Origin: CAG-557 sp045540315
GTDB taxonomy: Bacteria; Bacillota; Clostridia; Oscillospirales; Acutalibacteraceae
Assembly (NCBI GenBank): GCA_045540315.1
Contig: JAZQHA010000053.1
Coordinates: forward strand, 1 to 64,000
Direction: 5' to 3'
Length of the DNA stretch: 64,000 bases
Part shown: piece by piece, positions 24,725 through 33,117 of the stretch
Position numbering within the stretch: position 1 is the first letter of the stretch
How the letters are laid out: each line of letters begins with the position of its first letter
The notes under the pieces: model-generated
What the model was told of the DNA's origin: nothing
What the model saw: the letters and a program-made list of their open reading frames with translations, nothing else
The model's database searches: none
Made by a program: the position numbers and the translations under genes

Positions 24725-26062
24725 ATGTTTTTGAATTTGACAGAACAAGAAGCAAGAGAAAAAATTTTAGCTTTGGTGGATGACTACTGTAAAACCTATC
24801 ATAACACAGAAAAATTTGATACATCGAGCCCGAAAATTTCTTATGCACGAAGGGTTTATAACAGTCAAGAAATGGTAAATTTAGTCGATAGCGCGTTGGA
24901 GTTTTGGTTGACTTCCGGACGCTACACGGATAAATTTGAAGAAGATTTGGCAAAATATTTAGGAGTTAAATCTTGTGCGCTTGTTAACTCAGGTTCGTCG
25001 GCGAATTTGCTGGCGTTTATGACTCTGACTTCACCACTTCTGGGCGAGCGAGCAGTTAAACGCGGCGATGAAGTTATTACGGTGGCGGCCGGGTTCCCGA
25101 CGACGGTGACTCCGGTAATTCAATTCGGTGCGGTTCCGGTTTTCGTAGACGTAACCATCCCGCAGTACAATATCGATGTGTCTCAGCTCGAAAAGGCTTT
25201 AACTGAGAAAACAAAGGCTGTTATGTTAGCGCATACATTGGGCAATCCATTTGACCTAAAAGCAGTTCGTGATTTTTGCGATAAGCATAATTTGTGGCTA
25301 ATTGAGGACAACTGTGATGCACTGGGGTCGAGGTACACTATAGACGGCGAGGTGCGTTTCACTGGCTCCATCGGTGACTTGGGCACATCGAGTTTTTATC
25401 CGCCTCATCATATGACCATGGGTGAGGGTGGAGCTGTCTACACAAGCAATCCGCTTCTTGCCAAGATTATGCGCTCGATGCGAGATTGGGGTCGCGATTG
25501 CATTTGTAAATCTGGCGTAGACAATATGTGTCACCATCGCTTTGATAGACAATACGGTGAGCTGCCGCTGGGCTACGACCACAAGTACGTCTATTCTCAT
25601 TTTGGTTACAACTTGAAGGCAACAGATATGCAAGCGGCCATCGGTTGTGCGCAACTGGAGAAGTTCCCAAGTTTTGTAGAGAAACGAAAGTACAATTTTG
25701 CTCGACTCAAAAAGGCCTTAGAGCCAGTTGCAGATAAATTAATTTTGCCAGAAGCTGCAGAAAATTCAGATCCGAGTTGGTTTGGATTTTTAGTTACTTG
25801 CAAAGACGGTATTGACAGAAATAAGCTTGTACAGTACGTTGAGGAACACGGCGTACAGACAAGAATGTTGTTTGCAGGCAACCTTACAAAGCATCCTTGC
25901 TTTGATGAGATGCGAAAAACTGGCGAAGGGTTTCGAATTGTTGGAAGTTTGGAAAATACGGACAGAATTATGCGCGACACGTTTTGGGTTGGTGTGTATC
26001 CTGGTATGACCGACGAAATGATAGATTACATGGCAAATACGATTATTGATAGTCTCAATTAA
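24725..26062 (+). CDS. rfbH: CDP-4-keto-6-deoxyglucose-3-dehydrase (E1-type)
   Basis: This 445-residue enzyme of the aminotransferase fold uses PMP and an iron-sulfur cluster to remove the C3 hydroxyl. The normal PLP-lysine is replaced by histidine in YPPHHMTMGEGG, the hallmark of the dehydrase subgroup. Cofactor contacts lie near NSGSSANLLAF and EDNCDALGS. Cysteines in RDCICKSG and DNMCHH are candidate [2Fe-2S] ligands. Length fits RfbH/DdhC. It follows rfbG after 7 nt. No reductase partner (RfbI/E3) is in the window. Confidence 0.95.
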   Translation: MFLNLTEQEAREKILALVDDYCKTYHNTEKFDTSSPKISYARRVYNSQEMVNLVDSALEFWLTSGRYTDKFEEDLAKYLGVKSCALVNSGSSANLLAFMTLTSPLLGERAVKRGDEVITVAAGFPTTVTPVIQFGAVPVFVDVTIPQYNIDVSQLEKALTEKTKAVMLAHTLGNPFDLKAVRDFCDKHNLWLIEDNCDALGSRYTIDGEVRFTGSIGDLGTSSFYPPHHMTMGEGGAVYTSNPLLAKIMRSMRDWGRDCICKSGVDNMCHHRFDRQYGELPLGYDHKYVYSHFGYNLKATDMQAAIGCAQLEKFPSFVEKRKYNFARLKKALEPVADKLILPEAAENSDPSWFGFLVTCKDGIDRNKLVQYVEEHGVQTRMLFAGNLTKHPCFDEMRKTGEGFRIVGSLENTDRIMRDTFWVGVYPGMTDEMIDYMANTIIDSLN

Positions 26063-26082
26063 TACAATGTGTTGAGTGTTGC

Positions 26083-26270
26083 GGAGTGCTCACGGTTACT
26101 TATGATTCTTAGCGTCTGCCACCGCGGCCGCGAGGCCAACGAAAATAAAATTTTATTTTCGTTGTATTCCAAAGCTTAGCTTTGGAATAGCCGAAGGTCC
26201 CGTTGGGACCTTCGGCGCCTCGCGGCGCGGCGGTGGCGCCGATAAAGAGTTACGTTTAGTGGAGCTACTT
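26083..26270 (-). repeat. Cloverleaf repeat, copy F
   Basis: This lies inside the sugar cluster, between rfbH and gtrA. The left end is GGAGTGCTC (26083-26091); the right end is degenerate. It is one of the cleanest cores: GCCGCGAGGC, CAACGAAAATAAA/TTTATTTTCGTTG, ATTCCAAAGC/GCTTTGGAAT, GCCGAAGGTCCC/GGGACCTTCGGC, GCCTCGCGGC, with only single bases between arms. Confidence 0.9.
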
Positions 26271-26286
26271 CGAGTAAGGTGTGGAT

Positions 26287-26673
26287 ATGGATAATTTAAT
26301 GGTGACAATTAAGCAATTTTTTAAGTTTGGTTTAGTGGGTGTTTCCAATACGTTAATTTCACTTGGAACGTATTATTTATTGTATTTTGTGGGTGTAAAT
26401 TATCTGATTGCAAATACTATTGGATTTATTATCAGCGTATTAAACTCTTACTATTGGAACAACAAATACGTTTTTCAAAAGACTCAGGATGGCCATCTAA
26501 AGCCACTTTTGAAAACTTTTATGTCGTATGGTGGCACTTTTTTATTGTCGACGGTTTTGCTTTTTGCAATGGTTCAATATTTAGGAGTCTCGGAGGTTGT
26601 AGCGCCTGTGATTTGTATTGCCATAACGACTCCGATAAATTTCATCATTAATAAGCTTTGGGCATTTAAGTGA
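26287..26673 (+). CDS. GtrA-family membrane protein
   Basis: This 128-residue protein has four predicted membrane helices and the family opening FFKFGLVGVSNTLISLGTYY, the NSYYWNNKYVF loop and the end PINFIINKLWAF. GtrA proteins are thought to flip polyprenyl-phosphate-linked sugars across the membrane, usually paired with a GT2 transferase such as the one at 31103. The start is uncertain; ATG 26287 is used, with GTG 26281 as the alternative. The gap to the next gene is 10 nt. Confidence 0.88.
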   Translation: MDNLMVTIKQFFKFGLVGVSNTLISLGTYYLLYFVGVNYLIANTIGFIISVLNSYYWNNKYVFQKTQDGHLKPLLKTFMSYGGTFLLSTVLLFAMVQYLGVSEVVAPVICIAITTPINFIINKLWAFK

Positions 26674-26683
26674 GGAAAACCTA

Positions 26684-27616
26684 ATGAAAAGAGTAATTAT
26701 AACTGGACCAACTGGTACAATTGGAGTTGCGCTGGCGGACATTCTTACACAGGGTGGCTGCGAGGTTTATGCGATTTGTCGACCAAGCTCCGCTAACATA
26801 AAAAACTTAAAAAAGCACCCAAATCTTCACATTGTCGAGTGTGACATTTCGAATTTACTGAGCTTGAAGGATAAGCTAACTGGTCCATTTGATGCTTTTT
26901 ATCACTTTGCTTGGAACGGTACTTTTGGTCAGGCGCGTAACGAAATTGACTTGCAAATAAAAAATGTTCAGTATACCCTCGATGCAGTTAACTTGGCTAA
27001 GAGCTTAGATTGTGAAGTACTTGTTGGCGCCGGGTCGCAAGCCGAATATGGTCACTTTACGGCGCCGGCGAATGAATCTACCATAACGAAACCCTTTACG
27101 CTTTATGGTGCTGCTAAATTATCAGCTGGCCAAATGAGTCGAGTTTATGCGCGAAATTTGTCGATGAAACATGTTTGGGTGCGTATTTTCAGCGTGTTTG
27201 GTCCTTGTGATGATAGCAGGACTTTGGTATCTTACGTTATAGATGAGCTAATTGCGGGTAAATGTCCAGCTTTGACCCTTGGTGAGCAAATTTGGGATTA
27301 CCTTTATAGCTATGATGCGGCAGAGGCGATGATAAAAGTTGCGCAGAGCGGTAAAGATGGCGCGGTTTACTGTTTGGGAAGCGGAGAAAAACGTTTATTG
27401 AAAGAGTATATTCAAGATATTGCAAGCGTGGTAAACCCAAATGTGAATTTAAGCTTTGGACAAAAGCCGTATGGCGAAAATCAAATCATATTTTTAGCAG
27501 CAGACATCAAGAAATTGCAAGAAGATACTGGTTTTATGCCAAAGGTTAATTTTAAAAGCGCTATTCAAGAAATTCTTCTCAGTAGGGAAAATGAGAGTGC
27601 TCCGATTAAATCCTGA
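26684..27616 (+). CDS. NAD(P)-dependent nucleotide-sugar reductase/epimerase
   Basis: This is an extended short-chain dehydrogenase of 310 residues with a TGPTGTIG nucleotide loop, GAGSQAEYGHF, catalytic YGAAK and a C-terminal substrate domain. By context, after RfbF/G/H, it probably reduces or epimerises the CDP-3,6-dideoxy-4-ketohexose or its branched derivative (compare CDP-abequose/paratose synthases and YerF); the exact product cannot be read off. The last nine codons overlap the inverted end of repeat copy G, so the C-terminus seems to have been rewritten by the repeat. Confidence 0.8.
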   Translation: MKRVIITGPTGTIGVALADILTQGGCEVYAICRPSSANIKNLKKHPNLHIVECDISNLLSLKDKLTGPFDAFYHFAWNGTFGQARNEIDLQIKNVQYTLDAVNLAKSLDCEVLVGAGSQAEYGHFTAPANESTITKPFTLYGAAKLSAGQMSRVYARNLSMKHVWVRIFSVFGPCDDSRTLVSYVIDELIAGKCPALTLGEQIWDYLYSYDAAEAMIKVAQSGKDGAVYCLGSGEKRLLKEYIQDIASVVNPNVNLSFGQKPYGENQIIFLAADIKKLQEDTGFMPKVNFKSAIQEILLSRENESAPIKS

Positions 27617-27780
27617 GCAACATCAAACCTCAGGCGCCGCGAGGCGCCGAAGGCAAAGCCTTCGGCTGGTCCCAGGCTTATGCCTGGGACCACAACGAAA
27701 AAAAAACTTTATTTTCGTTGGCCTCGCGGCCGCGACGGCAAAGACGAGAAAGCTGGATAAGTACAAATGGAGCACTCTTG
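27593..27780 (+). repeat. Cloverleaf repeat, copy G
   Basis: The left end GAGAGTGCTCC lies inside the preceding gene's 3' end; the right end is GGAGCACTC (27769-27777). Arms are GCCGAAGGC/GCCTTCGGC, GGTCCCAGGC/GCCTGGGACC and CAACGAAAA/TTTTCGTTG (AT arm partly degenerate), closed by GCGCCGCGAGGC/GCCTCGCGGC. Confidence 0.9.
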
Positions 27781-27822
27781 AAAAGAACAAATTAAAATAC
27801 TAGCAAAGCGAGGTTGCAATTT

Positions 27823-29619
27823 TTGAAGATAAAAGTTTCTGACTATGTTGCTAATTTTTTAAGTGAAAACGGCATTACAGATGTTTTTACCGTAACTGGT
27901 GGCGGTGCGATGCACCTAAATGATGCTCTTGGGCATCACCCAAAATTAAAATGTACTTATAATCATCACGAGCAGGCCTGTGCTATAGCTGCTGAGGCTT
28001 CTACGCGATTTTCTGGCAAGCTGGCCGCGGTGTGCGTGACGACTGGGCCGGGTGGAACAAATGCGCTTACGGGTGTTGTTGGTGGATGGCTAGACTCGAT
28101 TCCTATGTTTATTTTATCTGGCCAAGTTAAGCGCGAAACTACTGTTAGCTCTACAGGATTGCCACTTAGGCAGCTGGGGGACCAAGAATTTAACATTATC
28201 GACTGTGCAAAAACAATGTCCAAATACGCCAAGATGATAACCGAGCCAAATGAAATTGCTTACCACTTGGAGAAGGCATTGTATCTTGCTACGACAGGAC
28301 GCCCAGGACCGGTTTGGTTAGACATTCCGCTTGATGTCCAGGGGGCTATGGTTGATACGGAAACGCTTATTCACTTTGACGCTTCGGAATGCGAAAATGA
28401 GTTGCCACAGAAGGTTTCAGATGGTGATATAAAGGAAATAATAGCTCAAATTAAAAAGGCCCAAAAGCCGGTTATAATTGCGGGTGCTGGTATTAGACTT
28501 AGCGGTGCGCACGAGAAATTTCTGCAGCTAATAGACAAATTAAATATTCCAGTTGTTACGCCGTGGAATTCACACGACATTATTCCGGATGAAAATAGAC
28601 TGTTCTGTGGCAGACCGGGCAATATGGGAACTCGTGGAGGAAATTTTGTCGTTGAAAATAGCGATTTGCTGATTTCTTTGGGGTGCCGGTTGAGTATTCG
28701 GCAGGTAACGTATAACTATCGAGATTTTGCTAAGAATGCTTATAAGATAATGGTTGATATTGACGAGAATGAGCTTAACAAGCCGACTTTAATTATAGAT
28801 TTAAAGATTCACGCGGATGTAAAAGATGTCATTGAGGCTTTGCTTGCAACGGGTTTTGAGAATCAAAATAAAACTCATGAGAACTGGCTGAATTGGTGTC
28901 GAGCAGTAAATGAAAAGTACCCTGCATGTTTACCGCAGTATTATGAAAAAGCTTCGCCGGTTAATCCATATGCGTTTATGGATGTGTTGTTTAATGAGTT
29001 ACCAGAAAACGAACCAATAATTTGCGGAAACGGTAGTGCCTGTGTTGTGACTTTTCAGGCAGCTAAAATCAAAAAAGGGCAGCGTCTTTTTACGAACTCA
29101 GGTGCGGCTAGCATGGGATATGGATTCCCAGCGGCGATTGGTGTTGCGGTTCAACGACAAGGTCAGCGGGTTGTATGTTTAGATGGTGATGGAAGCTTTC
29201 AGATGAACCTGCAAGAAATGCAAACCATGATGCATAACAGCTTAAATATAAAGCTGTTTTACTTAAATAATAGCGGCTATCACTCCATTCGGCAGACGCA
29301 AAATAATTTGTTTTCACATCACAGTTTAGTTGGTGTTTCGAAGGAAAATGGCATTAGCTTCCCGAGTCTTGAGAAGATTGCGCAATGTTATGGTACTCAG
29401 TATTTTAAAATAGATAACATAAAAAACGCAAAGGATGTGATAGATACTGTTTTGAGTCAAGATGGTCCGGTTTTATGCGAAGTGGTACTTGATGAAACAC
29501 AAAATTTCGAACCGAAGCTATCATCTAAGATTTTACCAGATGGTCAAATTGTTTCCCCGGCAATAGACGATATGTTTCCATTTTTGTCACGAGAAGAGTA
29601 CGAAAGCAATAAAATTTAA
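27823..29619 (+). CDS. Thiamine-diphosphate enzyme, acetolactate-synthase-like
   Basis: This is a 598-residue three-domain ThDP enzyme. The catalytic glutamate is in YNHHEQACAIAAEA (about residue 50), the middle Rossmann-like domain follows, and the ThDP/Mg motif is GDGSFQMN...NN (about 457-490). Its place after RfbF/G/H suggests a YerE-like role: adding a two-carbon acetyl unit from pyruvate to a CDP-3,6-dideoxy-4-ketosugar to make a branched sugar. Plain acetolactate synthase is less likely in this context. TTG 27823 is used, 10 nt after GCGAGG; TTG 27814 overlaps that site. Confidence 0.85.
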   Translation: MKIKVSDYVANFLSENGITDVFTVTGGGAMHLNDALGHHPKLKCTYNHHEQACAIAAEASTRFSGKLAAVCVTTGPGGTNALTGVVGGWLDSIPMFILSGQVKRETTVSSTGLPLRQLGDQEFNIIDCAKTMSKYAKMITEPNEIAYHLEKALYLATTGRPGPVWLDIPLDVQGAMVDTETLIHFDASECENELPQKVSDGDIKEIIAQIKKAQKPVIIAGAGIRLSGAHEKFLQLIDKLNIPVVTPWNSHDIIPDENRLFCGRPGNMGTRGGNFVVENSDLLISLGCRLSIRQVTYNYRDFAKNAYKIMVDIDENELNKPTLIIDLKIHADVKDVIEALLATGFENQNKTHENWLNWCRAVNEKYPACLPQYYEKASPVNPYAFMDVLFNELPENEPIICGNGSACVVTFQAAKIKKGQRLFTNSGAASMGYGFPAAIGVAVQRQGQRVVCLDGDGSFQMNLQEMQTMMHNSLNIKLFYLNNSGYHSIRQTQNNLFSHHSLVGVSKENGISFPSLEKIAQCYGTQYFKIDNIKNAKDVIDTVLSQDGPVLCEVVLDETQNFEPKLSSKILPDGQIVSPAIDDMFPFLSREEYESNKI

Positions 29620-29643
29620 AATATTATTTGAGGAGCGTTAAGT

Positions 29644-30429
29644 ATGAACAGAACTGAAAGAAAAATGTTGGACATCTTGAAAGAGTTAAAAAATGAGCAC
29701 AATGTTTTAGCCATAAAGGCAGAATTTGAGGCAGAGGGCTCTAGAACAGACGAATTAGTCAAGCTGAATGAGATAGTTTTTCGTGCCGATATGAATTTAT
29801 TTATAAAAATTGGCGGCTGCGAGGCTGTTCGAGACCTTGACCAATGCAGGTTGCTAGGTGCAAGTGGAATTATGGCGCCTATGATTGAGACGCCTTTTGC
29901 GATGAAAAAATTTGTTGGTGCGGCCAAGAAAGTATATGGCGATGAAGTTTCCGATATAGAGTGGATTATCAACGCAGAAACTAAAACTTGCAAAGCTAAT
30001 TTTGACGAGATTTTGGCTGAGGGTAAGGGCTTTTTGAATACTATTTCGATTGGTAGAAGTGATTTTTCTGCGTCAATAGGTTTGGATAAATCTCAGGTTA
30101 ATTGTGATGAAGTTTTGGAATCGGCTAAGTTCTTTGCTGAGAAAGCCAAAAACTATGGTTTAACAGTTTGTTTTGGTGGCAACGTTTCTGTGAACTCGGT
30201 TGATTTTATAAAGAATATGTCTGGTTTTGCAAACCGCTTTGAGACCAGGAAAGTTGTATTTAAGCATACTAATGACGAAAACAAGTTAAAACAAGGGATA
30301 CTGAAAGCCTTAGAGTTTGAAATGCTTTACATTCAAAACAAATGTGAATTTTATGACAGAATGGCAAACGAAGATAAATCTAGATTAAGTGCGTTAAGGG
30401 AGCGGTTAGTCCGTGAGCAAAATCAATAA
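29644..30429 (+). CDS. HpcH/HpaI aldolase-like protein
   Basis: This is a 261-residue TIM-barrel protein of the phosphoenolpyruvate/pyruvate superfamily. AIKAEFEAEG, IKIGGCEAVRD, MAPMIETPFAM and SIGRSDFSASIG correspond to metal and substrate loops of HpcH/HpaI-type aldolases. Such genes accompany ThDP enzymes in some surface-sugar clusters, but the substrate is unknown. It may supply or consume pyruvate-like units. Start ATG follows GAGGAG. The gene ends 17 nt inside the next gene. Confidence 0.78.
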   Translation: MNRTERKMLDILKELKNEHNVLAIKAEFEAEGSRTDELVKLNEIVFRADMNLFIKIGGCEAVRDLDQCRLLGASGIMAPMIETPFAMKKFVGAAKKVYGDEVSDIEWIINAETKTCKANFDEILAEGKGFLNTISIGRSDFSASIGLDKSQVNCDEVLESAKFFAEKAKNYGLTVCFGGNVSVNSVDFIKNMSGFANRFETRKVVFKHTNDENKLKQGILKALEFEMLYIQNKCEFYDRMANEDKSRLSALRERLVREQNQ

Positions 30430-31075
30430 GAAGCTGATAATTTTCGATTTCGATGGGACTTTGGTAGATACAATAATCGATGCGGGGCGTTGTTTTAACA
30501 AGGCCTTGGAGTGTTTTGGTTTTAAAACTTATCCTGTCGAGGACTACGGCAATATTGTTGGTGGCAACTTAGACGTAATTTTTTCTAAACTTTTGGACCA
30601 ACAATATCAAACGGCGGAAAATATCGCAAACTTAAAAGCAAAATACCGAGCAATCTATTCTTTAGATGAAAAACCACATACCAAACCTTTTGACGGGATT
30701 GTGGATGCATTACGAAAGCTAAATCAAGATGGTATTTCTATTGCGATAAACACTAATAAAGCGCAAATTTTAGTCGACGAGCTCTGCAAAAAAGAGTTCC
30801 CGGATATTAAGTTCGCGGCTGTTTTCGGTTATCATGATGGGATACCATCTAAGCCTGACCCATATGCAGTCAATGAGATAATGAAGCTTTGTAACGTTAG
30901 TGCCAGTGAGACTATTTATGTTGGTGACGGCCTAACAGACGTAAAGACGGCACAAAATGCTAATATAGATTGCGTTTTAGTTACATGGGGCCAGGGTAAT
31001 GTCTCAAAAATCCTAGAAGAAAATCCACATTTGTTTGTAGCAAACAGGTCAGAGGAAATTTTTAAATTCTTATAG
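30413..31075 (+). CDS. HAD-family phosphatase (phosphoglycolate-phosphatase-like)
   Basis: This is 220 residues with all HAD motifs: DFDGTLVDT (nucleophile Asp), NTNK (motif II), KPDPYA (motif III) and VGDGLTDVKTAQNA (motif IV). The cap is helical, as in subfamily I. The GTG start overlaps the previous gene by 17 nt and has GGGAG upstream, so it is translationally coupled. In this cluster it may remove phosphate from a sugar intermediate, but the substrate is not predictable. Confidence 0.85.
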   Translation: MSKINKKLIIFDFDGTLVDTIIDAGRCFNKALECFGFKTYPVEDYGNIVGGNLDVIFSKLLDQQYQTAENIANLKAKYRAIYSLDEKPHTKPFDGIVDALRKLNQDGISIAINTNKAQILVDELCKKEFPDIKFAAVFGYHDGIPSKPDPYAVNEIMKLCNVSASETIYVGDGLTDVKTAQNANIDCVLVTWGQGNVSKILEENPHLFVANRSEEIFKFL

Positions 31076-31102
31076 AAAACAAAATTATTAAGGACGAAAA
31101 AA

Positions 31103-32047
31103 ATGAAAAAAATCAGTGTTTTAGTACCGTGCTACAACGAGGAAGAAAACGTTGAGCCAATAAGTGAGGCTATCATTGAGCAGTTAGAAAGCCTAAATGG
31201 TTATGATTGGGAGTTGCTGTTTATTGATAATTGCTCAACCGATAAGACGCAGGAGCGTTTGGAAAAGATTTGTAACCAAAATAAAAAAGTTAAGGCCATA
31301 TTTAACGCAAAAAATTTTGGCCAGTTTAATTCTCCATACTATGGTCTACTTCAGACAACCGGCGACTGTACAATTTCTATTTGTGCTGATTTTCAAGACC
31401 CAGTTGATATGATTCCGAAATTTGTAAAAGAGTGGGAGAGAGGCTACAAAATTGTTTGCGGTATAAAAAAGACGAGTCGCGAAAACAAAGTGATGTACTT
31501 TTTGAGGTCCTGCTACTATAAGACTATCAAAAAAATGAGCGATGTAGAGCAAATTGAGCATTTTACGGGGTTTGGTCTTTACGATAAGTCTTTCATCGAG
31601 GTGCTTCGCAACTTAAATGACCCTACGCCGTTTCTGCGAGGAATTGTTGCAGAGTTAGGATTTGATAGAAAAGATATCCCATATGAACAAGCTCAAAGAA
31701 AAGCTGGAAAAACTAGCAATAACTGGTATACTCTTTATGACGCGGCTATGTTAAGCTTTACCTCGTACACCAAGGTTGGTCTGCGACTTGCTACCATAAT
31801 TGGATTTATTTTTTCTTTTCTAAGTCTTTTAACGGCATTTGGATATCTACTTTTAAAGCTGTTTAACTGGGATGACTTTTCCGCCGGAACAATCCCGATA
31901 CTTATTGGAGTTTTTTTGTTCAGCTCAGTTCAGTTGTTTTTTATAGGCTTTATAGGTGAGTACGTCATGAACATGAATACTCGACTAATGAATAGGCCTT
32001 TGGTTGTTGAACGGAAACGGCTAAATTTCGAAAAAGAAAATAATTAA
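31103..32047 (+). CDS. GT2 glycosyltransferase, polyprenyl-phosphate type (GtrB/DPM-like)
   Basis: This is a 314-residue inner-membrane enzyme. The N-terminal GT-A domain has VPCYNEEENV, DNCSTDKT and the metal/acceptor region ADFQDPVDMIPKFV; two membrane helices (about 235-300) anchor it, as in GtrB/ArnC. It likely charges undecaprenyl phosphate with a sugar that the GtrA protein flips outward for transfer to a wall polymer. It is the last gene of the cluster, followed by a terminator. Confidence 0.9.
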   Translation: MKKISVLVPCYNEEENVEPISEAIIEQLESLNGYDWELLFIDNCSTDKTQERLEKICNQNKKVKAIFNAKNFGQFNSPYYGLLQTTGDCTISICADFQDPVDMIPKFVKEWERGYKIVCGIKKTSRENKVMYFLRSCYYKTIKKMSDVEQIEHFTGFGLYDKSFIEVLRNLNDPTPFLRGIVAELGFDRKDIPYEQAQRKAGKTSNNWYTLYDAAMLSFTSYTKVGLRLATIIGFIFSFLSLLTAFGYLLLKLFNWDDFSAGTIPILIGVFLFSSVQLFFIGFIGEYVMNMNTRLMNRPLVVERKRLNFEKENN

Positions 32048-32054
32048 ATAATAG

Positions 32055-32086
32055 AGCAGACTGCTGTAGAGGTAGTCTGCTTTTTT
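32055..32086 (+). terminator. Terminator of the sugar cluster
   Basis: AGCAGACT / AGTCTGCT hairpin followed by TTTTTT, 8 nt after the GT2 gene. Confidence 0.93.
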
Positions 32087-32107
32087 AAGTTTACTATAAC
32101 AAAAAAT

Positions 32108-32128
32108 AACTCTGCCAAAAGCAGAGTT
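32108..32128 (-). terminator. Terminator of the minus-strand tRNA pair
   Basis: On the minus strand AACTCTGC / GCAGAGTT is followed by ATTTTTTG, just after tRNA-Glu. Confidence 0.85.
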
Positions 32129-32137
32129 AAATTATTA

Positions 32138-32212
32138 TGGTGACCCGGACGGGAATCGAACCCGTGTTACCGCCGTGAAAGGGCGGTGTCTTAACCGCTT
32201 GACCACCGGGCC
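32138..32212 (-). tRNA. tRNA-Glu (TTC)
   Basis: Cloverleaf with acceptor GGCCCGG, anticodon loop CTTTCAC (TTC), T-loop GGTTCGATTCC and encoded CCA. Confidence 0.96.
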
Positions 32213-32225
32213 AAAATTAATTTAA

Positions 32226-32302
32226 TGGTAGCGGTAATTGGATTTGAACCAATGACGCTTCGGGTATGAACCGAATGCTCTAGCCAACTGAGCTATACCG
32301 CC
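32226..32302 (-). tRNA. tRNA-Met (CAT), elongator
   Basis: Acceptor GGCGGTA, anticodon loop TTCATAC and encoded CCA. G1 pairs normally, so this is not the initiator; a tRNA-Ile2 (lysidine) identity cannot be fully excluded. Confidence 0.9.
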
Positions 32303-32481
32303 ATATTTCCTACTTACATTTAAGCGACAAGATTAATTATATTATAAAATTTCCAGAGTGTCAACATTTTTTTCAAAAAGAAAAAATATGTTAGCCGCTG
32401 TAACCTGTTGGGTAATAGTTCTTGCTTCAAGCTGCGAAATATTTTATAATATGAATAGTACATGATAGGAGCTTTTGGGTT

Positions 32482-32970
32482 ATGAGTCGTATTGACAAAG
32501 AAAATTATTACCTCGATATTGCTCAAACCGTCTTGGAAAGAGGGACTTGCTTACGAAGAAATTTTGGTGCAATTATCGTAAATAACGACCAAATAATTTC
32601 TTCGGGTTATACCGGCGCGCCAAGAGGTCGACAAAATTGTATGGACCTAGGCAAGTGTACTCGCGAGGCATTAGGCATTCCACGTGGTGAGAGGTATGAA
32701 CTTTGTCGCTCTGTGCACGCAGAGGCTAACGCAATTATTCATGCGGCCAGAAATGACATGCTTGGCTCTACCTTGTATCTAGTCGGAAAAGAAGCAGATT
32801 CTGGCGAGTACGTGAAAAATACTTGCTCGTGCTCTATGTGCAAACGTCTTATTATCAATGCGGGGATTAAATCTGTTGTTGTCCGCGTAGATAAGTTTAA
32901 ATTTAAAATCATAGATGTTAATACTTGGATTTTGGACGACGAATCGTTATATGGAAAAAAAGGCTATTGA
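32482..32970 (+). CDS. dCMP deaminase family protein
   Basis: This 162-residue zinc deaminase converts dCMP to dUMP for thymidylate synthesis. The active site is HAEANAII (zinc His and proton-shuttle Glu) with CSCSMCKRLI supplying the two zinc cysteines. GAIIVNNDQIISSGYTGAPRG is the usual N-terminal strand-loop. Start ATG follows TAGGAG. It is a single-gene unit by strand and spacing; the nearest neighbours are tRNAs and queH. Confidence 0.92.
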   Translation: MSRIDKENYYLDIAQTVLERGTCLRRNFGAIIVNNDQIISSGYTGAPRGRQNCMDLGKCTREALGIPRGERYELCRSVHAEANAIIHAARNDMLGSTLYLVGKEADSGEYVKNTCSCSMCKRLIINAGIKSVVVRVDKFKFKIIDVNTWILDDESLYGKKGY

Positions 32971-33117
32971 ATTGTGTTGAAATATGTTAGTGATGAAACT
33001 TGTTTTGTCATGAACTGTGATACCTTGTAAAAACTATATTTAATTTTTTTCTTTTGGTACTGACGAAAAAATATGAATTCCCGATAATTAAAAATTTTGT
33101 GTGTCTATTGAAATATT

